This document shows, piece by piece, positions 39,529 through 49,508 of a stretch of 64,000 nucleotides of DNA. Position 1 is the stretch's first letter. Each line of letters begins with the position of its first letter. The notes under the pieces are model-generated. The model searched no databases. It worked only from the letters and a program-made list of their open reading frames with translations, and was not told where the DNA came from. The DNA comes from an uncultured SAR86 cluster bacterium (lineage in GTDB: Bacteria; Pseudomonadota; Gammaproteobacteria; Magnimaribacterales; D2472). Where the stretch lies: the NCBI GenBank assembly GCA_902511575.1, contig CABXFU010000001.1, forward strand, positions 1 to 64,000. Reading direction: 5' to 3'. The position numbers and the translations under genes were made by a program.

Positions 39529-40482
39529 TTGAAACTGATTAAGAAACCCATAATATTTCTTCTAGGTCCCACTGCATCTGGGAAGACCGACTGGGCCATT
39601 AACTGGCAAAATCAATTTGAAGCCCTAGAAATTATAAGCGTAGACTCAGTCATGGTTTATAAGGAATGCAATGTTGGATCTGCTAAGCCTTCATATGCAA
39701 CCTTAAAAAAACATCCTCATCATTTAGTTAATCATGTTTCTTTGGATTCTATATTTTCTGTAGCAGATTTTTATGATTCAGCCATGAAGCTGATTGATGA
39801 CATACATACGAGAGATAAGATCCCATTAATGGTTGGAGGCAGCATGATGTACTTTAATCTTCTGAAAAAAGGAATAAGCACTCTTCCCTCGGCTGATCGG
39901 ATTCTGCGTGATGAGTTAGAGAAAAAAATTCTTACTGATGGAGTGGATGTCTTGCATGCAGATCTAAGCAGGCTTGATCCTGAAGCAGCAAAAAATATTG
40001 ATTCTCAAGACTCTCAAAGAATTATAAGAGCAATCGAGATTATCTCTTCAACAAGCATGAGCTTGAGTGAAAATCTTGCATCTGAACAGACTCCCGGATT
40101 AAAAGAAAAGTACTCATTAATTGAGTTTGGAATTTTTCCTGTGGAAAGAGCAAAACTTCATGAAAGAATAGAGTCTAGACAAGAGACATTGGTTGGAGAT
40201 AATTTGCTCGAGGAAATAGTGAATATTCAAAATATTTTTGATATTTCTGAGGAACATCCCGCAATGAAAGCAATTAATTATAGACAAGGATTGCAAGTAG
40301 TTGCGGGCAAGTTAGAACAGTCTAAATTATTTGAAAAGTCTCTTTTTGCTACACGTCAATTTGCTAAAAGACAGTGTACTTGGATGAGAGGATGGGAAAA
40401 TTTGATCTATTTTGATCTTCATCAAGGGGAAGAAGCTGCTGAGCAACTAAAAAAGCAACTTAATTTGCTTGAAATCGTTTAA
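39529..40482 (+). CDS. miaA: tRNA dimethylallyltransferase
   Basis: A 317-residue enzyme that adds an isopentenyl group to A37 of UNN-reading tRNAs. The P-loop 'LLGPTASGKTDWA', 'ISVDSVMVYKECNVGSAKP', 'MVGGSMMYF' and 'RQFAKRQCTWMRGW' are conserved. Start is TTG, five bases after glnB. The usual next genes hfq and hflX are missing; hflK follows after 60 bp. Confidence 0.95.
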   Translation: MKLIKKPIIFLLGPTASGKTDWAINWQNQFEALEIISVDSVMVYKECNVGSAKPSYATLKKHPHHLVNHVSLDSIFSVADFYDSAMKLIDDIHTRDKIPLMVGGSMMYFNLLKKGISTLPSADRILRDELEKKILTDGVDVLHADLSRLDPEAAKNIDSQDSQRIIRAIEIISSTSMSLSENLASEQTPGLKEKYSLIEFGIFPVERAKLHERIESRQETLVGDNLLEEIVNIQNIFDISEEHPAMKAINYRQGLQVVAGKLEQSKLFEKSLFATRQFAKRQCTWMRGWENLIYFDLHQGEEAAEQLKKQLNLLEIV

Positions 40483-40542
40483 TTCTTAGGATTTACCCCC
40501 AAATTAAATTTATAATTAAATTTTACAATTATAGGTATCTAC

Positions 40543-41580
40543 GTGAATTGGGATAATCAAAACAATCAAGACCCTTGGGGCAGAAAAGATCAAGATGAAG
40601 TTTCGTTTGATGACTTAATAAAAAAGTTTTCTGTCATGTTTGGAAAACAAGGTTCCGGCTCTAATGGATCTTCTGGTGGAAATGGATTTAATTTTCCAAC
40701 AAAAAAAGCTTTTTTGTATGGTTTTTTTGGATTACTAGTCATTTACGCAAGTATGTCTATTTATCAGCTAGACTCTCCAGAAAGAGCAGTTGTTCTAAGG
40801 TTTGGTGAGTATTATGAAGAGACAGGAGAAGGCTTAAACTTCATGTTGGCTGGAATTGATGAAAGATATGTAGAAAATGTTGCCTTAACTAGACGTTATT
40901 CACAAACAGCAAACATGCTTACCAAGGATGAAAACCTAGTTGATGTAACTATTTCTGTGCAATACCGAATAAAAAATTTAAAGGATTTTGTTTTGAATGT
41001 TCGCGATCCAGAAAGTAGTCTTAGAGAAGCGACAGAAAGCTCATTACGTCATGTTGTTGGAGATAATACCCTTGAGGAAACATTAACAACAGGCCGTGAA
41101 ATGATTGCCCAAGATGTTGATTCAAGGTTGCAAAGCTATCTCGATTTATATGCCACTGGGCTTGTAGTGCAACAGGTCAACATAGAAAAAACTGATCCAC
41201 CTTCAGCTGTAAAAGCTTCATTTGATGATGTTGTTGCAGCAAGAGAGGATAAAGAAAAATTGCAAAATGAAGCTGATCGATATGGTCTTTCTATCGTCCC
41301 AGAAGCTCGAGGTCAAGCATTTGCTAGAATCCAGGCAGCTGAAGCATACAGAGAGGAAGTTGTAGCTAATGCAGAGGGTGAAGCTGTGCGTTTTGATAAG
41401 CTATTAGCTGAGTATGAAAAAGCACCAAAAGTGACGCGGGATCGACTTTACTTAGATGCCTTGCAAGGTCTATACAGTAATTCAACTAAAGTATTGATGG
41501 ACGTCGAGGGAGGCAATAACTTGATGTACCTTCCATTAGATAAAATTCTTGAACAAAATAGATCACAGGAGGAAGACTAA
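40543..41580 (+). CDS. hflK: FtsH protease modulator HflK
   Basis: A 345-residue SPFH/band-7 protein with a GTG start. The N-terminus is Gly-, Asn- and Gln-rich and cytoplasmic, followed by one membrane segment (about residues 52-70, 'FLYGFFGLLVIYASMSIYQL') and a periplasmic SPFH domain ('SPERAVVLRFGEYYEE'). HflK and HflC form a membrane assembly that modulates FtsH. The stop and hflC start overlap as TAATG. Confidence 0.94.
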   Translation: MNWDNQNNQDPWGRKDQDEVSFDDLIKKFSVMFGKQGSGSNGSSGGNGFNFPTKKAFLYGFFGLLVIYASMSIYQLDSPERAVVLRFGEYYEETGEGLNFMLAGIDERYVENVALTRRYSQTANMLTKDENLVDVTISVQYRIKNLKDFVLNVRDPESSLREATESSLRHVVGDNTLEETLTTGREMIAQDVDSRLQSYLDLYATGLVVQQVNIEKTDPPSAVKASFDDVVAAREDKEKLQNEADRYGLSIVPEARGQAFARIQAAEAYREEVVANAEGEAVRFDKLLAEYEKAPKVTRDRLYLDALQGLYSNSTKVLMDVEGGNNLMYLPLDKILEQNRSQEED

Positions 41581-42449
41581 TGACTAAAGGAATGAATCTC
41601 TTAGTTCTTGCGGGACTTATTCTTGCAATAATACTAAACAGCATATTTGTTATTGATGAAAAAGAAGATGGGATTGTGTTTCAGTTTGGTGAAGCTATCA
41701 AATCCGACCTTCCAACTGGCTTAAATTTTAAATTACCGATTATCCAAAACGTAAAAAAATATGACTCAAGGTTACAGACTTTAGATGAAGAGCCAAATAG
41801 AATCTTAACAGTTGAGAGTAAATATCTTATTGTTGACTCGTTTGTAAAATATCGAATTACAAACGTTCGAACCTTTTATGATGCAACCAGTGGAAGTTTT
41901 ATTAACTTAAATAATTTGCTTGGACAAAGAACTGCATTTGAGCTGAAAAATCAATTTGGTCGAAGAACAGTGACCGAATTAGTTTCAGGAGAAAGAGACC
42001 AGTTGATGAGCGACATGCGAGATAATTTAGGAAATTCTGTATCTGATCTAGGCATAGAGATTATTGATTTTAGAGTTAAAAGAATCGATTTGCCGCCTGA
42101 ACTAAGTAACTCTGTGTATGAAAGAATGCGCTCTGAAAGAAACAGATTAGCTGAAGAATTACGTGCTGAAGGAAATGAACTTTCTAATGAAATCCGTTCA
42201 ACTGCAGACAAAGAAAGAGTTATTATTCTTGCAGAAGCCTATAAAACTTCTGAAGAAATAAGAGGAGAGGGCGACGCTACAGCAGCAGCAATCTACGCAG
42301 AATCATTCTCAAGAGATCCAGAATTTTATGAGTTTACTCGAAGCATGAAAGCTTATGATGCAACTTTTAATAATAAGTCAGATGTTTTGGTTATCGATCC
42401 TAAATCTGATTTCTTCAAATACCTCAATAAGTCAAAAGGCAATAACTAA
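41580..42449 (+). CDS. hflC: FtsH protease modulator HflC
   Basis: A 289-residue SPFH protein with an N-terminal membrane anchor ('LLVLAGLILAIILNSIFVI') and the domain 'EDGIVFQFGEAIKSD...PTGLNFKLP'. The typical 'YERMRSERNRLAEELRAEG' helix and 'EFYEFTRSMKAYDATF' ending are present. It pairs with the coupled hflK. purA follows after six bases. Confidence 0.94.
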   Translation: MTKGMNLLVLAGLILAIILNSIFVIDEKEDGIVFQFGEAIKSDLPTGLNFKLPIIQNVKKYDSRLQTLDEEPNRILTVESKYLIVDSFVKYRITNVRTFYDATSGSFINLNNLLGQRTAFELKNQFGRRTVTELVSGERDQLMSDMRDNLGNSVSDLGIEIIDFRVKRIDLPPELSNSVYERMRSERNRLAEELRAEGNELSNEIRSTADKERVIILAEAYKTSEEIRGEGDATAAAIYAESFSRDPEFYEFTRSMKAYDATFNNKSDVLVIDPKSDFFKYLNKSKGNN

Positions 42450-42455
42450 CATCCC

Positions 42456-43679
42456 ATGAGCAATAACACCCTTATCTTGGGCTTGCAATGGGGTGATGAG
42501 GGTAAAGGAAAAATTGTAGATGCTTTGGCAGAAAGTTCTGAGGCAGTATGTCGTTTTCAAGGCGGTCATAACGCAGGCCATACACTCAAAGTTGATGGTG
42601 AACAAAAAGTTCTTCATCTAGTCCCATCCGGCATCCTTCACCCATCAGTTCATTGTGTCTTGGGTAATGGTCTTGTTTTATCTCTTCCAGCTTTAGCTAA
42701 AGAAATAAAGGAATTACAAGAGAGTGATATTAATTTTAAAGACCGTTTTTATATCAGTGAAGATTGTTCATTAATCTTGCCTACTCACACAGCAATTGAT
42801 CAGGTTCGAGATAAAGAGGAAGGTATTGGGACAACCGGTAGAGGAATTGGCCCAGCTTATGAAGACAAGATTGCTAGACGTGCAGTGCGTTTTGGAGATT
42901 TAAAAAATCTTGAAGAGCTCAAGATAAAATTATCAACATTGGTTAATTATCACAATCAAATTTTACAGAATTTATATAATGCCCAACCTATAGCTTTCGA
43001 GAATGTCTTGGAAGAGCTGACCAGCAATATAGATCTTTATAATAAATATCATTGCAAAACTCAGGATCTCTTAAAGCTTTGGGTAAAACAGGGCAAGAGC
43101 ATTCTTTTTGAAGGTGCGCAGGGTTCTATGCTAGACATTGATCATGGCACCTATCCATATGTCACTTCTTCAAGTACTACTGCAGGTGGCTTATCTTCAG
43201 GTTTGGGAGTGGGCCCGCGATATATTGATTCTATTTTGGGCATTACCAAAGCATATACTACTCGTGTTGGTGAGGGGCCTTTTGCTACTGAGTTATTTGA
43301 TTCCAACGCAGAGCAACTGGCAAAGATTGGACATGAATTTGGTGCAACAACAGGCCGCCCAAGAAGATGTGGATGGTTGGATTTGAAAGCATTAGAAACG
43401 ATTGTTTTTATCAACTCTGTCACCAATCTATGCATCACAAAATTAGACGTTCTAGATGGCTTTGAAGAAATTCAAGTGTGCATTGACTACGATCAAAAGC
43501 AGCAACCTATTTATAAAACATTTTCTGGTTGGAAGCAGGATACATCCAATGCTAGGTCTTTTAATGATTTACCTAAAGCTGCTCAGGAATATATACTATT
43601 TATTGAAGAAACCTTGGATTGTCCTGTTGGCATAGTTTCGGTGGGACCATCAAGAGATCAAACAATTTATAGAGATTAG
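42456..43679 (+). CDS. purA: Adenylosuccinate synthetase
   Basis: A 407-residue GTP-dependent enzyme committing IMP to AMP synthesis. The N-terminal 'ILGLQWGDEGKGKIVDALAE', 'FQGGHNAGHTL', 'GTTGRGIGPAYEDK' and 'FEGAQGSMLDIDHGTYPYVTSS' are intact. It is about 20 residues shorter than common forms, mainly through trimmed internal segments, with no catalytic motif lost. The hflK-hflC-purA order is the classic gammaproteobacterial one. Confidence 0.97.
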   Translation: MSNNTLILGLQWGDEGKGKIVDALAESSEAVCRFQGGHNAGHTLKVDGEQKVLHLVPSGILHPSVHCVLGNGLVLSLPALAKEIKELQESDINFKDRFYISEDCSLILPTHTAIDQVRDKEEGIGTTGRGIGPAYEDKIARRAVRFGDLKNLEELKIKLSTLVNYHNQILQNLYNAQPIAFENVLEELTSNIDLYNKYHCKTQDLLKLWVKQGKSILFEGAQGSMLDIDHGTYPYVTSSSTTAGGLSSGLGVGPRYIDSILGITKAYTTRVGEGPFATELFDSNAEQLAKIGHEFGATTGRPRRCGWLDLKALETIVFINSVTNLCITKLDVLDGFEEIQVCIDYDQKQQPIYKTFSGWKQDTSNARSFNDLPKAAQEYILFIEETLDCPVGIVSVGPSRDQTIYRD

Positions 43680-43700
43680 CTTCATCTATTCTGGAGAGAC

Positions 43701-45932
43701 ATGAAAAACCTTCTAATTTCACTCGTTCTGCTTTGTATTTTTACTGTAGTTATTTTTTTTGGAGGCGCCGTTTTAAAAGTCTTTGGAACATTGGATGGAC
43801 CTGGAGTTATAGAAGGAAGAGTTCTTCCAGAACAAGCAATTCAAGATAGATCCACTAGGATCAATGTGGTGAAATCAGATTTAGAGGTTTTGGATGACAA
43901 ACAAATTCTCTTTGGCGATCTTCATGTTCATACAACCTATTCAACAGATGCATTCATGTGGTCTTTACCCTTTATGAACGGTAAAGGGGCTTCACCATTA
44001 GCTGATGCATGTGATTACGCAAGATTTTGTTCAGCTTTAGATTTTTGGTCCATTAATGATCATGCTGAAGCAAGCACCCCAAGAAAATGGCTGGATACCA
44101 AACAAAGCATTCAACAATGTAATAATTTATCAGAAGGAACAGATGATTTGGTTAGCTTCTTAGGATGGGAATGGACTCAAGTTGATCCGAATCCAGAAAA
44201 TCATTATGGGCATAAAAACGTTATTTTTTTAGAAACCGATGATGCTGTGGTACCACCAAGAGCCATTGGTTCAGGAGGAGTTGCTCCATTAGTTATGAGA
44301 CTTGGCTTGCCTTGGACCATGTCAGCTTTGCCTGCAACTTTAGATTTTAAAAATAGAGACAGATTCTTTGCATTTGATAAATTCTTTGACGAAATCCAAG
44401 CAACACCTATATGCCCTGAAGGAGTAAATACCAGAGATCTCCCTATAAATTGTTATGAGGAGGCAACCAATCCAAATATTTTGTTCCAGAAATTGAAAGA
44501 TTGGGATACACCCTACATGGTCATTCCGCATGGGACTACTTGGGGGTTTTATACTCCACCAACATCTGATTGGAAAAAACAATTAACAGATTTTAAGGAC
44601 GATGAATCTCAATTTTTATTTGAGATATATTCTGGTCATGGCAACTCAGAAGAATACAGAACTTGGAATGATTCAGACATTGATCTAAACGTTGAACTTT
44701 TTTGTCCTGATGAAACTAAAGATTTCTTACCAACCTGCCAGCAAGCAGGCAATATTATGGCTGAAAGATGTCAAACCTCTGGGATGGATGATCAAACTTG
44801 TAAGTATTTAGTAGATCAAACAAAATTATTTGCGGCTCAAATGGGCTCAACAGGATATGCTGCAGTGAATGAAACAAATCCAGATGATTACTTAAATGCC
44901 GGACAATGCAATGATTGTTTTTTGCCGTCATTTAACTATAGGCCTCTAGGCTCTGCTCAGTATGTTTTAGCATTAAGTGATTTTACTGATAAAGAAAACC
45001 CACAACGTTTTAAGTTTGGGTTTATTGGTTCAAGCGATAATCATGGCGCTCGGCCTGGTACCGGATTCAAGGAAATTGATCGACTTTTTAATACTGAGGC
45101 TAATGGCTTCAATGATCCATTTTATGAAAAAATGAGTGATTTAAGGCGCCCTAAAGGTGAATTAGAACCATCTTATGTTGATTTAGGTAATACTAACTTG
45201 ACCAGCATTATGGATTTGAATATTGCCACTGATGCTGAAAGACAAAGTGCATATTTTATGTCAGGAGGACTAGTCGCTGCTCACTCAACATCTCGAAAAA
45301 GAGAATCAATTTGGGATGCTCTAGAAAGAAAAGAAGTTTATGCAACCTCGGGACCAAGAATTCTTTTATGGTTTGATGCAGAAACTCAATCCGAATCTTT
45401 ATCAATGGGCTCAGAAGTTGAGAGCAATCAATCACCGGTATTTACTGTAAAAGCAGCAGGCTCTCTTAAACAAAAACCTGGCTGTCCTGACTATAGCAAC
45501 AATGGATTAACAAAAGAGCGTTTAGATAAGATCTGTAATTCAGAATGTTACAACCCCAGTAATGAAAGAAGAGTGATTACCCGAATTGAGGTTATTAAAA
45601 TTTTGCCACAACAATATGAAAATGAACCAGTCGAAGGACTTGTAGAAGATGTATGGAAGACCTTCCCCTGCAATAGTACGAGTTGCAAGGTGTCATTTGA
45701 AGATGAGCAATTCTCAATTGGTCGAAGAGATGCTGTTTATTATGTAAGGGCTATTGAAGAGCCCTCGCTAAAGCTTTCTGCTGATCCGTTGGGATGTGAA
45801 TTTGATGAAAATGGTAAATGCATTAAAACTCAAATATGCAGAGTGGGGGTTCATGAGAATAGGGGAGACTGTCTTGCACCAGCTGAAAATAGAGCTTGGT
45901 CTAGCCCAATTTATGTTAACTACCCTTCCTAA
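43701..45932 (+). CDS. DUF3604 family exported protein
   Basis: A 743-residue protein with an N-terminal membrane/signal segment (residues 4-30). It has the DUF3604 pattern: 'LFGDLHVHTTYSTDAF', 'CDYARFCSALDFWSINDHAE', 'FLGWEWTQ', 'FGFIGSSDNHGARPGTGF' and 'REVYATSGPR'-like 'KEVYATSGPRI'. The His/Asp clusters recall PHP-type metal-dependent hydrolases ('DLHVHT', 'NDHAE', 'SSDNH'). The family is common in marine bacteria and its function is unknown. A ribosome site (GGAGA) precedes the ATG; it may be co-transcribed with purA. The stop overlaps convergent nusB by 17 bases. Confidence 0.85.
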   Translation: MKNLLISLVLLCIFTVVIFFGGAVLKVFGTLDGPGVIEGRVLPEQAIQDRSTRINVVKSDLEVLDDKQILFGDLHVHTTYSTDAFMWSLPFMNGKGASPLADACDYARFCSALDFWSINDHAEASTPRKWLDTKQSIQQCNNLSEGTDDLVSFLGWEWTQVDPNPENHYGHKNVIFLETDDAVVPPRAIGSGGVAPLVMRLGLPWTMSALPATLDFKNRDRFFAFDKFFDEIQATPICPEGVNTRDLPINCYEEATNPNILFQKLKDWDTPYMVIPHGTTWGFYTPPTSDWKKQLTDFKDDESQFLFEIYSGHGNSEEYRTWNDSDIDLNVELFCPDETKDFLPTCQQAGNIMAERCQTSGMDDQTCKYLVDQTKLFAAQMGSTGYAAVNETNPDDYLNAGQCNDCFLPSFNYRPLGSAQYVLALSDFTDKENPQRFKFGFIGSSDNHGARPGTGFKEIDRLFNTEANGFNDPFYEKMSDLRRPKGELEPSYVDLGNTNLTSIMDLNIATDAERQSAYFMSGGLVAAHSTSRKRESIWDALERKEVYATSGPRILLWFDAETQSESLSMGSEVESNQSPVFTVKAAGSLKQKPGCPDYSNNGLTKERLDKICNSECYNPSNERRVITRIEVIKILPQQYENEPVEGLVEDVWKTFPCNSTSCKVSFEDEQFSIGRRDAVYYVRAIEEPSLKLSADPLGCEFDENGKCIKTQICRVGVHENRGDCLAPAENRAWSSPIYVNYPS

Positions 45933-46359
45933 GCCATTCAGCTTGATTTGTTTTTAACCAATCGTCGAGTTTTGCATTTACAAATTTATAAGAATTTGGA
46001 TTAGAAAATTTCTTTGCTAGGCGTATACATTCATCAATAACTACAGGATGAGCCAGCTCATTAGCGCGTATCTCCACTATTCCAAGCCACAAAATAGCTT
46101 CATCTATAATCTCTAAATTTTCACCTTCATTATTCTTTAGATTTCTTGTGATCCCTTTTAAGTCATCTGATTGTTCAAAAATATTTTCTAATCTTTGTTT
46201 GAAATAATTAAAGCTTATCTTTTTGGGTGTATTTTCTTTTAGGAATTGATCTATAAGAGAGTTTAAATTTGATTCATGAAATATGTATTGATAGATTGCT
46301 TGTACCAAGCACTCTCGTGTTTGAAGTTCTTGTTTGTACTTTCCAAGATTTTTAGACAT
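45916..46359 (-). CDS. nusB: Transcription antitermination factor NusB
   Basis: A 147-residue helical RNA-binding protein. 'RECLVQAIYQYIFHES' replaces the usual R-x-x-A-x-Q-x-LY-x-W start, and 'DEAILWLGIVEIRANELAHPVVIDECIRLAKKFS' matches the NusB core. It is the last gene of the ribosylation run nrdR-ribD-ribBA-ribH-nusB, two bases after ribH. thiL and pgpA, which usually follow, are found 12 kb away on the other strand. Confidence 0.88.
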   Translation of the reverse strand: MSKNLGKYKQELQTRECLVQAIYQYIFHESNLNSLIDQFLKENTPKKISFNYFKQRLENIFEQSDDLKGITRNLKNNEGENLEIIDEAILWLGIVEIRANELAHPVVIDECIRLAKKFSNPNSYKFVNAKLDDWLKTNQAEWLRKGS

Positions 46360-46361
46360 CT

Positions 46362-46808
46362 TCAGCTCAGCATTTCAACAAGTGATTGTGCAATTTCTTT
46401 ACCTTTATTTAATTTTGATGAATCAGTTCGCTCTTGAGCTTGAGATAAATTTTCAGCAGCAATTAAGCCAAAGCCAATGGGCTTATTTGCATTCACACTC
46501 ACTTGCATTAATCCATGAGCTGCTGACTCAGATATGAGTTCATAATGTGTTGTTTCGCCTCTAATGACCACTCCATATGCAATGACTCCATCTGCATCAG
46601 CTAATTCTCTTTGCGCTGCATGGACAAGTTCCCATGCGCCAGGAACATTTACAGTTTTGATGTTGGTGAAACCAAGCTCTTCTAAATGTGCTTTGCCAGA
46701 CTCCAATAATTCATCAACAAGTGCGGCATTCCATTTTGATGCAACTATAGTAATTTTTTTATTAACATCAATTTGTTTTGACGAGAATGTGAATCCATCT
46801 TTGCTCAT
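46362..46808 (-). CDS. ribH: 6,7-dimethyl-8-ribityllumazine synthase
   Basis: A 148-residue lumazine synthase, the penultimate step in riboflavin synthesis. 'IVASKWNAALVDELLESG', 'VNVPGAWELVHAAQ', 'GVVIRGETTHYELISESAAHGL' and 'PIGFGLIAAENLSQAQERT' are diagnostic, with catalytic His in 'TTHYE'. It overlaps ribBA by four bases (ATGA). Confidence 0.95.
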   Translation of the reverse strand: MSKDGFTFSSKQIDVNKKITIVASKWNAALVDELLESGKAHLEELGFTNIKTVNVPGAWELVHAAQRELADADGVIAYGVVIRGETTHYELISESAAHGLMQVSVNANKPIGFGLIAAENLSQAQERTDSSKLNKGKEIAQSLVEMLS

Positions 46809-47881
46809 TGTTCAAACCCCGTGACTTCAAGATCAAATCCAGACAAGGATGGATATTTTACTGGGGTTCCAAGCAATGTAATGTGCTGCAATCCAAGCTC
46901 TTTAAGAATTTGTGACCCTATGCCCACAGTCTTTGTTTCCGGCTTAACAGATGATTTTGCTCCCTTAAGGTCATTCATGACTTCGTCAGCGTCTTGATAA
47001 TTACCTATTAAAAGCAAAACACCGCATTCTTCTTTTCCAATTCTTTTTAGAGCCTTTTCTAGATTTAATCTTTTGCCAAATTCTTCAATACCAATTAAGT
47101 CGTGCAATGTATTAGGAACATGAACCCGAACAAGCGGAGAATCAGATGTGGAAAGATCGCCTTTCACAAAAGCTAAGTGGAGATTATCAAAGATGCTGTC
47201 TCGCCATGCAGAAAGGTCAAATTGAAGACCATCAATTTCAACAGATTTTGAGTATTCCAGATGAACAGATTTTTCTTTGAGAGTACGATAGTGAATTAAG
47301 TCAGCTATTGTCCCAATTTTCATTTCGTGAATTGAGGCAAATTTTATTAAATCATCTCTTCGAGCCATGCTTCCATCGTCATTCATGATTTCGCATATCA
47401 CACCAGCTTCTTCAAGTCCTGCCAGTCTTGCCAAATCACATGCAGCTTCTGTATGACCCGCTCGACTTAAGACTCCACCTTCGAAGGCTCGCAATGGGAA
47501 AATATGACCTGGTTGAACTATATCTCCTGATTTGGCATTTTTTTTCGCTGCAGCAATGATTGTTTTGGCCCTATCTTCAGCAGAGATACCTGTGGAGATG
47601 CCTTCAGCAGCCTCAATGGAAACAGTAAACCCAGTACCATGTTTGGCTCGATTATTGTTAGTCATCATGGGAAGATTAAGTTGATCACATTTTTGAGGAG
47701 ATAAGGGCAAACATACCAAGCCTCTTGCTTTGCTAATCATAAAGTTGATTTTTTTATCATCAACTAACTCAGCAGCGCAAACTAAATCACCTTCATTTTC
47801 TCGATCTTCATCATCTAGCAAAATCACCATTTTGCCAGCTGCGATATCCTGAATGATTTCTTCTGTAGTATTAAATTCCAT
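46805..47881 (-). CDS. ribBA: DHBP synthase with degenerate GTP cyclohydrolase II domain
   Basis: A 358-residue protein. Residues 1-200 are a complete 3,4-dihydroxy-2-butanone 4-phosphate synthase ('ILLDDEDRENEGDLVCAAE', 'RAKHGTGFTVSIEA', 'RAGHTEAACDLARLAG'). The C-terminal half has the cyclohydrolase II fold outline but lacks the zinc Cys set (C-x10-C-x-C) and the 'RQEGRGIGL' arm, so it is not expected to hydrolyse GTP. A separate active-looking RibA is at 59961. This RibB-plus-pseudo-RibA form is common in proteobacteria. Confidence 0.93.
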   Translation of the reverse strand: MEFNTTEEIIQDIAAGKMVILLDDEDRENEGDLVCAAELVDDKKINFMISKARGLVCLPLSPQKCDQLNLPMMTNNNRAKHGTGFTVSIEAAEGISTGISAEDRAKTIIAAAKKNAKSGDIVQPGHIFPLRAFEGGVLSRAGHTEAACDLARLAGLEEAGVICEIMNDDGSMARRDDLIKFASIHEMKIGTIADLIHYRTLKEKSVHLEYSKSVEIDGLQFDLSAWRDSIFDNLHLAFVKGDLSTSDSPLVRVHVPNTLHDLIGIEEFGKRLNLEKALKRIGKEECGVLLLIGNYQDADEVMNDLKGAKSSVKPETKTVGIGSQILKELGLQHITLLGTPVKYPSLSGFDLEVTGFEQ

Positions 47882-47917
47882 TTGTCTTATATATAGGCAT
47901 TAAATGCTTAAAAACAA

Positions 47918-49030
47918 TTAAAGATTGTTATTGTAGTAAGTTGTCTTTATGTCCTCTTTAAATCTCTCCAGTCTAACCATCTTTAATTTAATTGATGTTT
48001 TTATGGCGCCAGGAGGATTAACGCTCAAAGCTTCTTTACTTCCTTTGCCTAAAAACATGGGGGCAGTATATAGCACCAATTCATCAAATAAATTATTAGC
48101 AATAAATGCATTTAAAGTTTTCTGACCACCTTCAACCAAAATACTAGATATATTTCTATCTAAAAGATCTTGCAGAAATTCTTCAAGAAAATTTTTTCTC
48201 TTATATTCTAAATACTCCACATTTTTAGACTTTTTGGCTGATTGCCTAGATCCAATAATAACTTTTGAATTATCAGTAAAAATTTTGTTAACTTTTTTTG
48301 ATTTCTTCAAGTTACCTAGGATAATTTTTACTGGTTGCACAATTGCCTCACCTTTAGCCAAACCTAACTCATTCTTCGTTAATCTAACTGTTAGCGCAGG
48401 GTTGTCATGTTCGGCCGTATTTCTTCCCACTAGAATCCCTTTAACTTTTGATCGAATATGATGACTATTTTTGCGCGATTCAGGATTGGTGATCCAGTTG
48501 CTTTCTCCGCTTTGGAGGGCTATTTTCCCGTCAAGTGATTGAGCACTTTTAAGGATGATGTAGGGACGAGATTTTTTTTGATTGGTAAAAAAAACTCGGT
48601 TCAATTCTTTGCATTCATTCTTGAGTAGGCCAACACTTGTTTCAATACCATTTTTTTTAAGTAATTTAATCCCTCGCCCATTAATTTTTGGGTTTGGATC
48701 AAGCGTTCCACAAAACAACTTTTTAATCTGATATTCAATTAAAGCATTCGAGCAGGGAGGAGTGTTTTTTTCAATTGAGCATGGTTCAAGGTTTACATAG
48801 ACATTAGATCCAGCAATAAGTTTAAGAGCTTTCTTAGCACCAAATTTTTTCTTACAGTTTTTTATGGCATTAATTTCAGCATGATCTTTGCCATATTCCA
48901 TATGCCATCCTTCACCAATTATTTTATTGTTTTTGACAATGACGCAACCAACCATAGGATTTGGTTGAACTTTGAGTTGACCTTTCTTTGCAAGCTTAAT
49001 GGCTCTAGCCATAAAGTCTAGGTCTTTCAT
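47918..49030 (-). CDS. ribD: Bifunctional riboflavin deaminase/reductase RibD
   Basis: A 370-residue enzyme with an N-terminal deaminase ('KDHAEINAI', '[16 protein letters not shown]' zinc site) and a C-terminal NADPH reductase domain ('[11 protein letters not shown]', '[14 protein letters not shown]'). It performs the second and third steps of riboflavin synthesis. It overlaps nrdR by four bases. Only 36 bp separate it from ribBA, leaving no room for the riboflavin synthase gene often found there. Confidence 0.94.
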   Translation of the reverse strand: MKDLDFMARAIKLAKKGQLKVQPNPMVGCVIVKNNKIIGEGWHMEYGKDHAEINAIKNCKKKFGAKKALKLIAGSNVYVNLEPCSIEKNTPPCSNALIEYQIKKLFCGTLDPNPKINGRGIKLLKKNGIETSVGLLKNECKELNRVFFTNQKKSRPYIILKSAQSLDGKIALQSGESNWITNPESRKNSHHIRSKVKGILVGRNTAEHDNPALTVRLTKNELGLAKGEAIVQPVKIILGNLKKSKKVNKIFTDNSKVIIGSRQSAKKSKNVEYLEYKRKNFLEEFLQDLLDRNISSILVEGGQKTLNAFIANNLFDELVLYTAPMFLGKGSKEALSVNPPGAIKTSIKLKMVRLERFKEDIKTTYYNNNL

Positions 49031-49506
49031 TTTTTCTTTTTTGTTCTCTTTGGTTTTTCTTTTGATAAAGAAGATATTTCTTCGGCAAACTCTTTGATGT
49101 CCTGGAAGTCACGATACACAGATGCAAATCTTACATAGGCAACCTGATCAACACGTTTTAAATTTCGCATAACAATCTCACCGAGTTGACGTGACGGTAT
49201 CTCTCTTTCGCCGAGCTGGCGAATTTCAGTCAAAATACTACCAAATACCCCATCAACTTCCTCAGCAGATAAAGGTCTTTTTTCCAGAGCTCTCAGCATT
49301 CCGCCTTTCAGCTTGACTCCATTAAATGGCTGTCTTTCTCCGTCACTTTTAACAATTCTGGGTAAAGCAAGATCGGCGGTCTCAAAGGTTGTAAACCTAG
49401 CATGACAAACTTCGCATTCTCTTCTTCTTCTAATCTGGGAGCCATCACCAACAAGTCTTGAATCAACAACTTTGGTATCTTGAGCTTGGCAGAAAGGGCA
49501 AAACAT
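49027..49506 (-). CDS. nrdR: Transcriptional repressor NrdR
   Basis: A 159-residue regulator of ribonucleotide reductase genes. A zinc ribbon ('[17 protein letters not shown]' with '[12 protein letters not shown]') is followed by an ATP-cone domain ('[22 protein letters not shown]'). The C-terminal tail is Lys-rich. It heads the riboflavin operon, two bases after glyA. Confidence 0.96.
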   Translation of the reverse strand: MFCPFCQAQDTKVVDSRLVGDGSQIRRRRECEVCHARFTTFETADLALPRIVKSDGERQPFNGVKLKGGMLRALEKRPLSAEEVDGVFGSILTEIRQLGEREIPSRQLGEIVMRNLKRVDQVAYVRFASVYRDFQDIKEFAEEISSLSKEKPKRTKKKK

Positions 49507-49508
49507 AT

